A stretch of DNA of 64,000 nucleotides from Leucosporidium creatinivorum (taxonomy: Eukaryota; Basidiomycota; Microbotryomycetes; Leucosporidiales; Leucosporidiaceae). Below, piece by piece: positions 46,192-55,837 of the stretch; position 1 is the stretch's first letter; every line of letters begins with the position of its first letter. The stretch is taken from positions 84,479 to 148,478 of the forward strand of contig BCKL01000042.1 in the NCBI GenBank assembly GCA_001600635.1. Reading direction: 5' to 3'. A model generated the notes under the pieces. That model was not told the DNA's origin. It saw only the letters and a list, made by a program, of their open reading frames with translations, and made no database searches. A program made the position numbers and the translations under genes.

Positions 46192-46562
46192 ATCATGATA
46201 GATGAACACATGTGTGCATCCGAGCGTGCTTCCTTCGTTGCGAAGGTCTTAGCGAGACTGAGCGCCGTTCAGGAGCTGCTGCTGGCAAGCTTGGAGTGTC
46301 GAGGGTGGGAGCGGGCCGGCGAAGATATCTCGCTGCCTCGGCTCCACTGAACGGCTGGTACAGTAGGCGCAAACAAAGCTGATCTCCTCAACCCATCGCC
46401 GACCTCAACCCATCGCCGAGGTGAGAATGAGCGTGAATGTAATTAAAAATGAGGAAGCTATGAAGCAACGAAAGCGAATGTTCTCTACTAAGTGACCCTG
46501 TAACTTGATGCCCGACTCTGAAGCCCTCCTTCTACCGCGCGACCGAATACCTCGCCGCCCGC
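46192..46562. other. Convergent spacer between orphan paralogue 2 and MFS gene
   Basis: 370 bp, no coding signal. It contains an AT-rich patch (about 46430-46460). Confidence 0.4.
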
Positions 46563-49500
46563 TCATGCTCCTCCGGCCATAAGATCCTTGCCTTTGACAC
46601 TGCAGACGAGGCGAAGGGTCAGCCAACAAGTTTGCGGGAAGGCAGACGAGCAGAGGACTAACCTGAGGTTGCGAACCAGCATGCCCGAGAGCGACGCGAG
46701 TCCTCCAGCGGCGACACCGATCTGTGAGGCGGTAGGGAAGCGAGGGTTATCAGCTGCTCATGTACGAGAGAGATCTGCGAACGAGCAGCTTACGATGAAA
46801 ACGTTGTTGAGGGCAGCGACGTAAGCCTTCTTGACGCCTGGAGGGGAAAGGCGGGTTAGCTTCTGCAGAGGCGGCGCAGCGGCGCACGACATACCAGGTT
46901 GGAGCTCGGGAGCAAGATCCTTGATGGCTGAAACCGAGGTGCGGATGATGGCGGGAGCGTCGGGCGCGAACTCGTCGAGCGCCGAGTAGAGGCGGTTGTA
47001 GAAGATGGTGCTGGCGATCTGTAGAGAACAAGGGTCAGAGCGGTACTCGTGAGCATGGTAGCGTGTGAGAGACGTACAGCGATACCGATAGTACCTCCGA
47101 CGAGCTCTGAAGAGGAGGGATAGGGCGTGAGAAGGTCAGTGAGCGATCGCCGAGCATGGACGACGAGCCAGAACTCACGAGTGAAGGTGACCAGTCCAGT
47201 CTTTTGAGGAATGTCACGCTCGTCGTCGCAGTCGGCTTGAACAGCAACTGCAGGAAGAGAGTCGAGGGTGAGCTTCCGAAGAGCCTTCTGAGCTGGTTGA
47301 TGGCCGGCGGCTGGCGCATTACCGCCAGCTCGGCGTAAGATACAACAACGTACTAAGCGTATTTTGTAGGACGACACCTACTCCCAGACCAAGAAGGATC
47401 TGATATCCGATGAGAGTGGCAGAACTCGAGTCGGCGCGGACGGTGTAGAGAAGACCAGAGCCGATGCAGATAAAGACAGGACCGCCGACGAGGAAGGGCC
47501 AGTAGTAGCCGAGCGCCGAGATGACACCTCCTCCGATACCGGCTCCGACGACGACCGAAAGCATGAAGGCGAGGATGTCGATACCAGACTTGGTCGCAGA
47601 GACTCCCTTGGTGGCTTGGCTGTGAGGGGAGGATGTCAGCGCTCTGAGCTCGGCAAGCATACATCCGAGACTCACAAGTAGATGGGAAGGTAGTAGGTTC
47701 CGACGAGCATGGCTATAGGTACAGCGAGGCCGGTCAGCGTAAGCCGGAGGGCAGCGCCGAGCTCCGGTCGACTCACTGAACATGATGAAGAAGGCCTCGA
47801 GGCAGGCTCCGACTTGTGAGCGGTTCTTGAGGTAGCGAAGGGGAAGAATGCTAGTAGGTCCAGCAAACTTCCACTCCACGATCACGAAGATCACGACGAG
47901 GGCGCCGAACGCGACGAAAGTTCCGATGATGACGCCAGAAGACCAGGCGCTGTAGGTGAGGTAGGGACAAGGAGAAAGAACGGATCGAGTGAGGCGGAGG
48001 GAGAGCAGGGGGGACGAATCAGCTTCGATCGGGAAGGAGGGGGGAGGCTCGGCGATCACTCACTACTTGTTGCCACCCCACTGGAGGGGGAGCAGGAGGC
48101 AGGTGATGGTCGCGAGCATGAGGGCAGTTCCCCACCAGTCGAGCGAGGCGAGGCGGAAGAGAATCGACTGCCTGGCAGGAGAGAGCGAGCCGAACGTCCA
48201 CCGGCGGAGCTTCGCCTCGGTGTAGAGGGCGACGTCCTCGCGCATAGGTGGAGGAGGTTGGGGACCGAGCTGTGGAGAGATAACAAGATGAGCTGTGTGC
48301 ATCGGCGAGATGGTTTGCGAGGCTTACGATGAAGAGGACGGTGACGATGGTGATCACTCCGAAGGGCTGCGAGAGGCGAGACGAGTCAGCTTGTGATGGA
48401 GGGGGACAGCGGGAGCCGTCGGCGCTTACGAGGTTGATCCAGAAGCATAATCTGTGGGAGAGAAGGTCAGCTTTCGTCAAGTGGAGCTCGTGGAGAGAAG
48501 AGCGACGGACCGCCAAGTGACATGATCGGTGAAAGCGCCGCCGAGAAGGGGTCCGACGACCGAGGAGACAGCGAAGACAGCACCGAATAGACCTGTGAAG
48601 CGCGAACGAAATCCGGTCAGCGCCGAACGGCTCGATTCCTTGCTGGAGACACTCACCGAGAAGCTTGGGACGCTGCTCGAGGCGAGTCACGTCGGCGATG
48701 ATGGACAGGACGGCAACGAAAATACTGCACGCGGCGAAGAGGAAGGGAGACAGATGAGGGAAGCGTAGAGTCGGAGAGCGTCAGTACGAGCTTCGGCACG
48801 TCTTTCTCGTCGCTAGAAAGACTCACCCGGCGGCGCCGACACCAGCGAAAGCACGGCCAAAGATGAGGACGTTGACGGTGGGAGCAGCGGCGCAGATGAT
48901 GGATCCGACCTCAAAGGCGCCGATGGCGAAGATGAAGGTCCACTTGCGGTCGAAGACGGTGAGGACCTGCCCGTAGAGGAGCAGGAAGGCGGTTTGAGTG
49001 AGGAAGTAGCCCGAGGCAATCCAAGCGAGCTGGTCGAGAGCCTCAAACTGTGAGAAAGGAGAGCGGTCAGCGAGCATTTCGGCGATGGCTGCCCGGGGAC
49101 CTACTTGAGAGGCGATGACGGGGAGAGCGGGTGCGAGGATGGTCTGATCCAGAGCAATCAACCACACGCTCATGAGCATGCCAACGAACACGATCGCCAG
49201 CTTCTCTGTTTTCGGGGAGGGAGGGGAAACGGAAGTCAGCGCCGAGATCGAGGTAGCTTCGAGCCTGCTAACAATGTGCTCCGATGTAGAATATCATTCT
49301 ACACCAATGCCAAGGGCTCTCCTTCCCTGCAAGGCTGCTGGCGTGACGCTGGGCGAGATTTCCCCGCGCTCGGCCTCCACGAAAGGGCTGCGAGACGAAA
49401 CGCCGAGCTCGAGGGGGATTACTCACTGCCGGTGAGGTACTTCGCCTCTCTCTCTGCTTCCTCTCGCTCCTGCTCCGTCGCGTAAACCTTGGGCGATCCC

Positions 49501-49673
49501 GCCACCGCTGCCGAATCGGCGTCCTGCGTTGTGGGCTTCTCCTCTGCTCCCTTGCCCTCGTCGGTCTCGGCGCTGACAGAACGGCCCACGACGGGCGCGG
49601 TGGTGGACGAAGCGTAGGATGGAGTTTCCTGCACTGAGCCAGCATCATGGGCGAGCTTGTCGACGGCGCTCAT
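46563..49673 (-). CDS. MFS drug:H+ antiporter (DHA2-type, 14-TM family)
   Basis: Plasma- or vacuolar-membrane exporter. The N-terminal cytosolic region ([20 protein letters not shown]..., about 84 residues, acidic) precedes the first helix: [20 protein letters not shown], with the LDQTI signature of the DHA2 group. Then come [132 protein letters not shown] and [20 protein letters not shown]. The C terminus reads [18 protein letters not shown] (stop 46563-46565). It is highly intron-split (about 14-15 exons, some under 50 nt). Substrate unknown; efflux of toxic compounds is typical. Similar transporters can serve siderophores or amino acids. Confidence 0.87.
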
Positions 49674-50862
49674 GGTGAAGAAAGGGACGCGTTTTATGGT
49701 GGTGAAGGCGACGGAAGGGAGCAGGCCTCGGTGATGGGTTGAGGAAGCAAGGAGGGCTCGCTTTGTGCACGACGAGACGATGGTTGGATGCACAAAGAAG
49801 GAAGAAGACGAATCCTCGCGGCCGGCTTCACTTCATCGGGGAGTTGGATGAGTCGACTCCGAGCGCCTGGGCCACGCCAGCGGAACGGCAGCCTTTCAGC
49901 GGAACTCTTGCTGACTGGCTCCCCGAAACGAGGTGCAGTGCATCACAGCATGGATCTTGGCATTGTCCTGCACCCCCTGGCCGTCACCCTGCTCGACTAC
50001 AGCCTCTCCCTCGTTCGTATTTCCCTCTCCGAGCTTTTTCTGGCCTTCGCGCTCGCAGGGCTCCATCAATCGAGGCTACCGACTTCAGAGCCGAAGAAGC
50101 AAACGCGCGTTTCCTAGTTCCCCGAGCTCGGGAAGCGCCTGCACTTCGATACAGGATCATGGGGCAACTGCAAGCCCTTTCACATCGGGCGCAACCCCAG
50201 CCCTCCTCATCGCCGAGATTTCCTCGACTCGGTCGCTTCCTCGGCGGGGAGGACCAGATATAGGCCATCAGCCTCCGCTGGAACTTCTGAATCATCTTGT
50301 TAAAGTACTCAGCATGAATAGACACCTCTGCCGATCTGCCCATACTCTCAAGCCCCAAACTTGCCTTCGCCGAGAGACTGCACGGCCGCCGAATGAGTCG
50401 AGGGGCCGCAGCAACTCCACGCGATCCTCTTGACTAGGCTGCACCATTGAACAGTCCAATGCAGCTCTTGACAGTAGCGGTCGTGCTGGACGAGAGATGA
50501 GACCGAGGAGGAGGAAGGGAATAAGAGGGGAGCGCCTCGCGCCGAGACGGACTCCCTCAATCCTGCAGACGATTGCACATTCGGGGGCTGCGCAGCGTAC
50601 GAAGAATGGACATCAGTTGCCTCGACTCTACAATACACTGAACATGGTCGATCGCGACAGACTCTAGCGCCTTCAGACGGCGAAGGTCAGCCCCGCCGAG
50701 CTCGCTTCTCTGCCTCCCTGTGGTCCCTTCTCGGCCCATCTTTGATTGAGGGTTGATGCAGTCATGGCCGAGACTGTGCAGCGACCTAGAGAGTAAGCTA
50801 AGCCCCTTCGCGTCGCGTCGTCGAAAGCGAACCCACCTCCGAGCCATCGCCGGAGCGCTCCT
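49674..50862. other. Intergenic region, 1.2 kb
   Basis: Between the MFS start and the DUF952-like stop. No recognisable gene on either strand. Confidence 0.45.
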
Positions 50863-51219
50863 TCACCACTCCAGCTCCCCCAGATCCCACTGCCCGTCCG
50901 CATTCCTCTTCACCGGCCTCCTGAGAGCTACCTCTCCCCAAGGATCCACCCCTCCTTCCACCAGCCCACAGCCTTCCGCATCTTGCCAGCGAAGCAGGGG
51001 GTCGATCCGCTCGTTGCGAGGGATAGCGAGCACCCAGAGGTCGGTTGCTGTTGCGAATAATGTGTCGAGGACGTAGGGTAGGCGTGACGAGGTGCAGACT
51101 GAGAGGGAAGAGCTGGAAGGGTCGGTGAACGGTGTGGAAGGAGCGACGGCGAGGAGGGCGTTGAAAGCGTCGGGAGTGAGCACCTTGTAGAGAATGGTGC
51201 AGCTATTGAGGTCGGCCAT
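50863..51219 (-). CDS. DUF952-like small protein
   Basis: 118-codon frame starting MADLNSCTILYKVLTPDAFN. The pattern LYKVLTPDAFNALL, then SRLPYVLDTLFATATDLWVL, then AIPRNERIDPLLRWQDAEGC, then EVALRRPVKR follows the order of elements in DUF952 proteins (uncharacterised, ADP-ribosyltransferase-like fold). However, the usual GFIHLS motif and the PHLYG motif are not present in recognisable form; the corresponding segments read SSSSLSVCTSS and GLVEGGVDPWG. A Met five codons upstream (51234) is an alternative start. It lies head-to-head with NudC, only 111 bp between starts. Confidence 0.5.
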   Translation of the reverse strand: MADLNSCTILYKVLTPDAFNALLAVAPSTPFTDPSSSSLSVCTSSRLPYVLDTLFATATDLWVLAIPRNERIDPLLRWQDAEGCGLVEGGVDPWGEVALRRPVKRNADGQWDLGELEW

Positions 51220-51330
51220 GAGCTTTGAATGCAAGATTGTGTTAGAAGCGAGACCTGCAAAGCGATTGTCGAGCTTGGACTTCGCTGCTTCGTGGCTTCT
51301 CCTCCGCCTTCTTCGCTACTTCTTTCGACA

Positions 51331-52304
51331 TGTCCGAGCAGCTCTCTTTCACACCACCAGCACCTGCCGAGGACAAGCCCGAGCTGACCGAGGAGCAGCA
51401 GAAGGCGCTGGACTTGGTCAACGCTCAGCGCGAGAAGGAGGAGCAGGCCGGTACGTCGCTTCTGTAGCTCTTGTCGCCTGAAGAAAGCTCGCTCAACTTT
51501 GCTCGTACACCTACAGCGCTTCCCTATCGCTGGACTCAAACTCTCAACGAGCTCACCGTCACTATTCCCGTCCCTGCTGGATCCAAGTCCCGCGACCTCA
51601 TCGTTGAGATCAAGAAGAAGGCGCTCAAGGTGGCACTCAAGGGCAAGGGACCAGAAGGTGTCATCATTGAGGGAGAGCTGCCCAAGGAGATCAAGGTGGA
51701 TGACAGCACTTGGACTCTCGGTGCGTGCTTTCGCGAGCGCTCCAGGCGGCCGATCTCCGTTCTCGGTCGCCGAAGCTGTTTGAAGCTATGCATGGACGCT
51801 GAACTTATTTTACTCAATAGACGACGGCAGCGAGATCACCCTCTCGCTCGAGAAGGTCAACCAGCAGACCTGGTGGCCTCACGTCGTGACCTCGGCGCCC
51901 AAGATTGACACGACCAAGATCAACCCGGAGAACTCGAAGCTCAGCGATCTGGATGGAGAGACGAGGGCTATGGTGGAGAAGATGATGGTGGGTCGGCTGA
52001 AGCTTCGGACCGGCTTCGAAACGGCCTCGGAGCGACTTGAGCTGACTTTCAGCCTTCCTTCCTGCAGTTCGACAACCAGCAGAAGGTTTGCTCGTGTTCC
52101 CCTACAGAACGTTACTCCTCACTCACCCTCTCCATTCGCAGCAAATGGGCAAGCCGACGTCGGAGGAGCAGAAGAAGGCCGAGGTGGGTTTCCGGCTTCG
52201 GCGATTCTCCAGCGCTCTCGCTGACCTCCCCTTGCTCATAGATGCTCAAGAAGTTCCAGGATAGCCATCCTGAGCTCGATTTTTCGCAAACCAAGTTTTC
52301 CTGA
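51331..52304 (+). CDS. nudC: Nuclear movement protein NudC
   Basis: CS-domain (p23-like) co-chaperone needed for dynein-dependent nuclear migration. It reads MSEQLSFTPPAPAEDKPELT with a short charged helix (TEEQQKALDLVNAQREKEEQ). The CS domain follows: YRWTQTLNELTVTIPVPAGS, then LIVEIKKKALKVALKGKGPE, GELPKEIKVDDSTWTLDDGS and LSLEKVNQQTWWPHVV. The NudC tail reads MVEKMMFDNQQKQMGKPTSE and MLKKFQDSHPELDFSQTKFS (stop 52302-52304). It includes an 18-nt microexon (FDNQQK). About six exons. Convergent with the metallo-hydrolase gene. Confidence 0.93.
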
Positions 52305-52414
52305 ACTTTGTACGAAATGAGACCTCATACACGATGCCCTCCGAGTCCCTGAAGCGAGCGGCCTCCCTCGGCTCGGCTCTCCTCCTTCCTACCTCCTCAA
52401 GACGCCCATTCCTC

Positions 52415-53924
52415 CTACTGGCCACCCTTTGCCAGCTTAGCCGTGTTGCCAATAACATAACGCTCCAGATCCTCCGCCTTCCGCTCGCCGACGTTGTGGT
52501 GTCGGTTCTCCTCCCACTTCTCGCCTCCCTCGCCAAACTGGTTTGAAAGCTTGCCGAGAAAGAAGTCGAGGTTGGCCGTGCAGTCGGGGAAGGCTTTGGC
52601 AAAGTTGTCGTAGATCTGTAGCGAGATGAGGGGTGAGCTTCAAGCTCCGGCAGAGAGTGAAGCATCGCCGAGCTCACCTCCTTGACTCCAGGCTGCTTCT
52701 CGTTGTACGCGATCTTGGTCGCAAACATGTCGAGGTATTTCCTGTTGTGCGCCAGGTCCTCGTCCCTGCTCAGCGTCCATCCGCTCTCGAGGTGACCGGG
52801 GATGATCTTCTCCACCTCGAGCCCTTCGATGAGGTCGAGGATGTTGCGCCAGGCTTCGAGGATTGCTGGGGTCTCAATCTCCTCTGCCCAGAGATGTGTG
52901 CTGCGACCGTACCTGCGAAGCGGGGAGAAAGCAGGGTGAGTTTGAGAGCTCGGCGTAAGGTAAGGCGAGTTCGGCGATGGAGTCGAGCCAAAATTGGCGA
53001 AATTGAGAGAGCACAGCTACTCACATGCAATCTCCAGTGATGATGACCTTCTCCCTCGGCAACCAGAACATCGAATGGTCGACCGAGTCTCCCTGCACGG
53101 GTCCAAGCAGCACGACGGGCGAGTTGGAGTTGCCGGGCAGGATGAAGAATGAGAAGGGGTACGAGTCGGGCTTGCGAGGGTTCTTGGGGACTCTGTGTAC
53201 GATGAAGGAGCTATATCAGTGTCCGAGATCTTTGTCGGACCACTAGACAGCCTCGCCGCGCGCGCGCCGACTCGGAGCTTCGAGTCGTTCTCATTCGAAG
53301 TACGAAAGAGGGACTCACTCGTCGCCGTAGATGGTCGGCCAGAACTTGACCTTTTCATCGTACTCGCGGTCAATCCCCGCTCGGACGTAGCTGTACGGAT
53401 AAGCAAGAAGCTGAGCTCGGCGATACTTCGAATGTCCTCGCGGCCGGGACTTACGGAGCTGCGAAAAAGGAAGCCTCGGGCCAAGCCTCCAAGATAGGGT
53501 TGGCCGAGAAGAAGTGGTCCGGGTGGTGGTGAGTTACGAATACAGCAGCGAGAGGGAGGGACGTCGTTTCCCTGATGAAGTCGATAACCTGCTCGGCGAT
53601 GGCGTGAGCGGGCGTTTGAGAGGATTAGGGTGGGCGAAGGACCTACAGCATTAGCATCGGGGATCAAGAAGGGCGGGTCGATGAGTACGCAGGCTTGCGC
53701 GCCGACGATAAGGGTGGAGATGGAGCTCAGTCCCTTCTCAGAGGAGATCTGCAGACGAGTTCACGAGAATCGGTCGAGGGAGCAAGGGAGGAAGCTTGAG
53801 AGTCAGCTCAGATTCCAACGACTCTATCACCGTGACCACTCACCTTGATATGAGTCTCGAGATGCTTCTCGGACTTCTGAGCGAGCAAGCCCGTAGCGGC
53901 AGAGGGGTTCGAGGGGGGCGCCAT
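52415..53924 (-). CDS. Metallo-beta-lactamase-fold hydrolase
   Basis: Starts MAPPSNPSAATGLLAQKSEK. Core elements: GLSSISTLIVGAQACVLIDP, then the metal motif in AAVFVTHHHPDHFFSANPIL (HxHxDH), LLGPVQGDSVDHSMFWLPRE, KVIITGDCMYGRSTHLWAEE (metal-binding Asp in GDC) and EKIIPGHLESGWTLSRDEDL (PGH). A C-terminal helical extension reads IYDNFAKAFPDCTANLDFFL, ending NTAKLAKGGQ (stop 52415-52417). About seven exons. It is likely a cytosolic thioester, lactone or glyoxalase-II-type hydrolase. The substrate cannot be told from sequence. Confidence 0.87.
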
Positions 53925-54363
53925 GGTGTTTCGTGGTCAAGGTAGAAATGAAAGAACAAGAGCAAGAGGCGTTGCAGCTGTCAGACAGGTGTGGAAGGGC
54001 GTCTCCGGGGTGGGGCCCGGGTAAAGCAATCCGGCACTAAAGAGCTGGGTTGCGGAGACGTTGGAGCTGCCGAGGATGTGTAGACGTGTAGTGCAGATGA
54101 ACGTGGCCCATTCGGGTGAACATGGAGCAACACCACAGAGCAGAAGACGAGCGAGGATGGCCAGGAAATATCGACAGGTCTTAGCGCCGTTCTCCGAGCC
54201 TTCTCTCGCGCGAGTGATCCCTGCTCGACCTTCTACATACGCCTTCGAAGCTGGCAGACGCCTGGCAAAACCGATCGTAGCGACTCGCACCCAACCAAGC
54301 TCGCTCGACCTTGCCATCGCCTCCGCCGAGCATTCTTCTCGCTCACATCTTAACTCTGCTCCC
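53925..54363. promoter_or_regulatory. Divergent promoter between metallo-hydrolase and SDR genes
   Basis: 439 bp shared by two head-to-head genes. No coding signal. Confidence 0.45.
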
Positions 54364-55529
54364 ATGTCTCTCGCTGGAAGAGTCTCTATCATCACCGGCG
54401 CAGGAAGGGGTATTGGACTAGCAGCAGTGAGTGCTCAATCTTTGTCACGGCTCTCGTAATCGCGCCTCATCGATGTTCCACTCACTTGCTCGCAGGCGAA
54501 GCTGTTCCTCGCGCAAGGGGGCAAGGTCTTCCTCTCAGACCTGGACCTCACAGAAGTACGAGCAGTGTTCAAGGACGACAGCAACGTCGGATTTCTCGAG
54601 ACGGACGTGACGAAGGAGGAGCAGGTCTCGGCGATGGCAAAGGCGAGCGCTTCGCTATTGGCTCTGCTGCGCTTACTCACAGGTTGATATCGCACAGGCC
54701 GCACTCAAGCAATTCGGACAAGTTGACGCTGCTATCATGAACGCCGGCATCCTCTCCCCCATCATCCCGTGGCTCGAGAGTCAGTGCCAGCGTATCGCCG
54801 AGCTGGCTTTTCCCGCCGATCTGACGCATCCCACACCTGCAGGCAAAGCCTCCGATGTCGACAAGATGAATGAAGTGAACGTCAAAGGGTCGTGGCTCAC
54901 CGCCAAGCATGCCGTACAGGCTATGCTTGACTCGCCAGGAAAGGGCGAGGGAGGATCGCTCGTTTTCGTCGCTTCGGTGGCTTCGCTCTAGTGAGTGTGC
55001 GACAAAGGCTACAGCTCCGTGAGGTACTGATCGCTCTTGTGTATCTCAGCGGTCAACCAGGAATGAGATGAGCCCCTTCCCCTCCTTGCCAGCAGCGAGC
55101 TCGGCGCTGAGCCCCCTCCTCCGCTAGCGGCTACTCTGCCTCGAAATGGGCCGTACGGGGTCTCTCCCTCTGCGCAGCACAAGAGTTCGCGCCCTATGGT
55201 ACATACCTCTCCTCTGCTGCTCTCCCTCTTTCTTCACTCACTCACTTCCTCCCCCCCCCCCCCCCCCCCCCCCCGGGGCCCCCCCCCCCCCCCCTCCCCT
55301 CTTGGCACCAGGCATCCGCTCCAACTGCCTCCAGCCGGGGGCAACCTCCACGCCTATGTTCGCTTCCTTCCCACCCGATACAAAAACCGCAGTCAAGGAC
55401 GGCATCCCTCTCAAGCGCGTAGCCGACCCTCGAGAGATCGCCGAGGTGATGCTCTTCCTCGCGAGCGACAAGTCGAGCTATATGAACGGAGCGACGGTGG
55501 CGGTGCATGGAGGGAAGACACCGACGTAG
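54364..55529 (+). CDS. Short-chain dehydrogenase/reductase with unusual introns
   Basis: NAD(P)-dependent oxidoreductase, about 248 residues. Exons: 54364-54426, 54496-54642, 54698-54779, 54843-54990, 55050-55067, 55128-55198, 55312-55529. It reads MSLAGRVSIITGAGRGIGLA (TGxxxGxG cofactor motif), DVTKEEQVSAMAKAALKQFG, AAIMNAGILSPIIPWLES, VFVASVASLYGQPGMSGYSASK (catalytic Ser, Tyr and Lys; Ser-to-Tyr spacing 13, as usual) and RSNCLQPGATSTPM. Keeping that spacing requires an 18-nt microexon (55050-55067) followed by an intron with AT-AG ends (55068-55127). The intron 54643-54697 has GC-AG ends, and the last intron (55199-55311) holds a long C/G run. Substrate unknown. Confidence 0.82.
55251..55294 (+). 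repeat. C24-G4-C16 homopolymer tract inside an intron
   Basis: Uninterrupted C24 (55251-55274), G4 (55275-55278), C16 (55279-55294), lying in the last SDR intron. It includes a self-complementary CCCCGGGG core. It may be real (i-motif or G-quadruplex capable) or an assembly or gap-filling artefact. No CTGAC-type branch site remains in this intron. Confidence 0.85.
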
Positions 55530-55837
55530 CTGGGATGTGGGTGTGGTGTGTGGGGTGATGAGCGAGGAGGAGGCGGTCCCCCCGAGGGAGGGAAATCTCG
55601 GCCGCTCTCTTCCTCCCTTGCGCTCGACTGTCTTCGCGCTGTATGTTCACCAACGCGGGGGGAATGAAAACGATTGGGTTGGTGATGTTTTGCAAGGGAG
55701 CGTCGCGTAGCGTATAGAGGTGAAAGAAGGGGCCAGAAGGGGGTCGAAAGGGGAGGGGGAGTGGGACATAAGTCGCTCTGCGGCGATATAATCGTAGACC
55801 GAAGAAAGTGTCCATCGAGCCAGCGTCAAATGCGCGC
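55530..55837. other. Convergent spacer between SDR and EB1 genes
   Basis: About 310 bp, 3' flanks of two converging genes, no coding signal. Confidence 0.45.
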
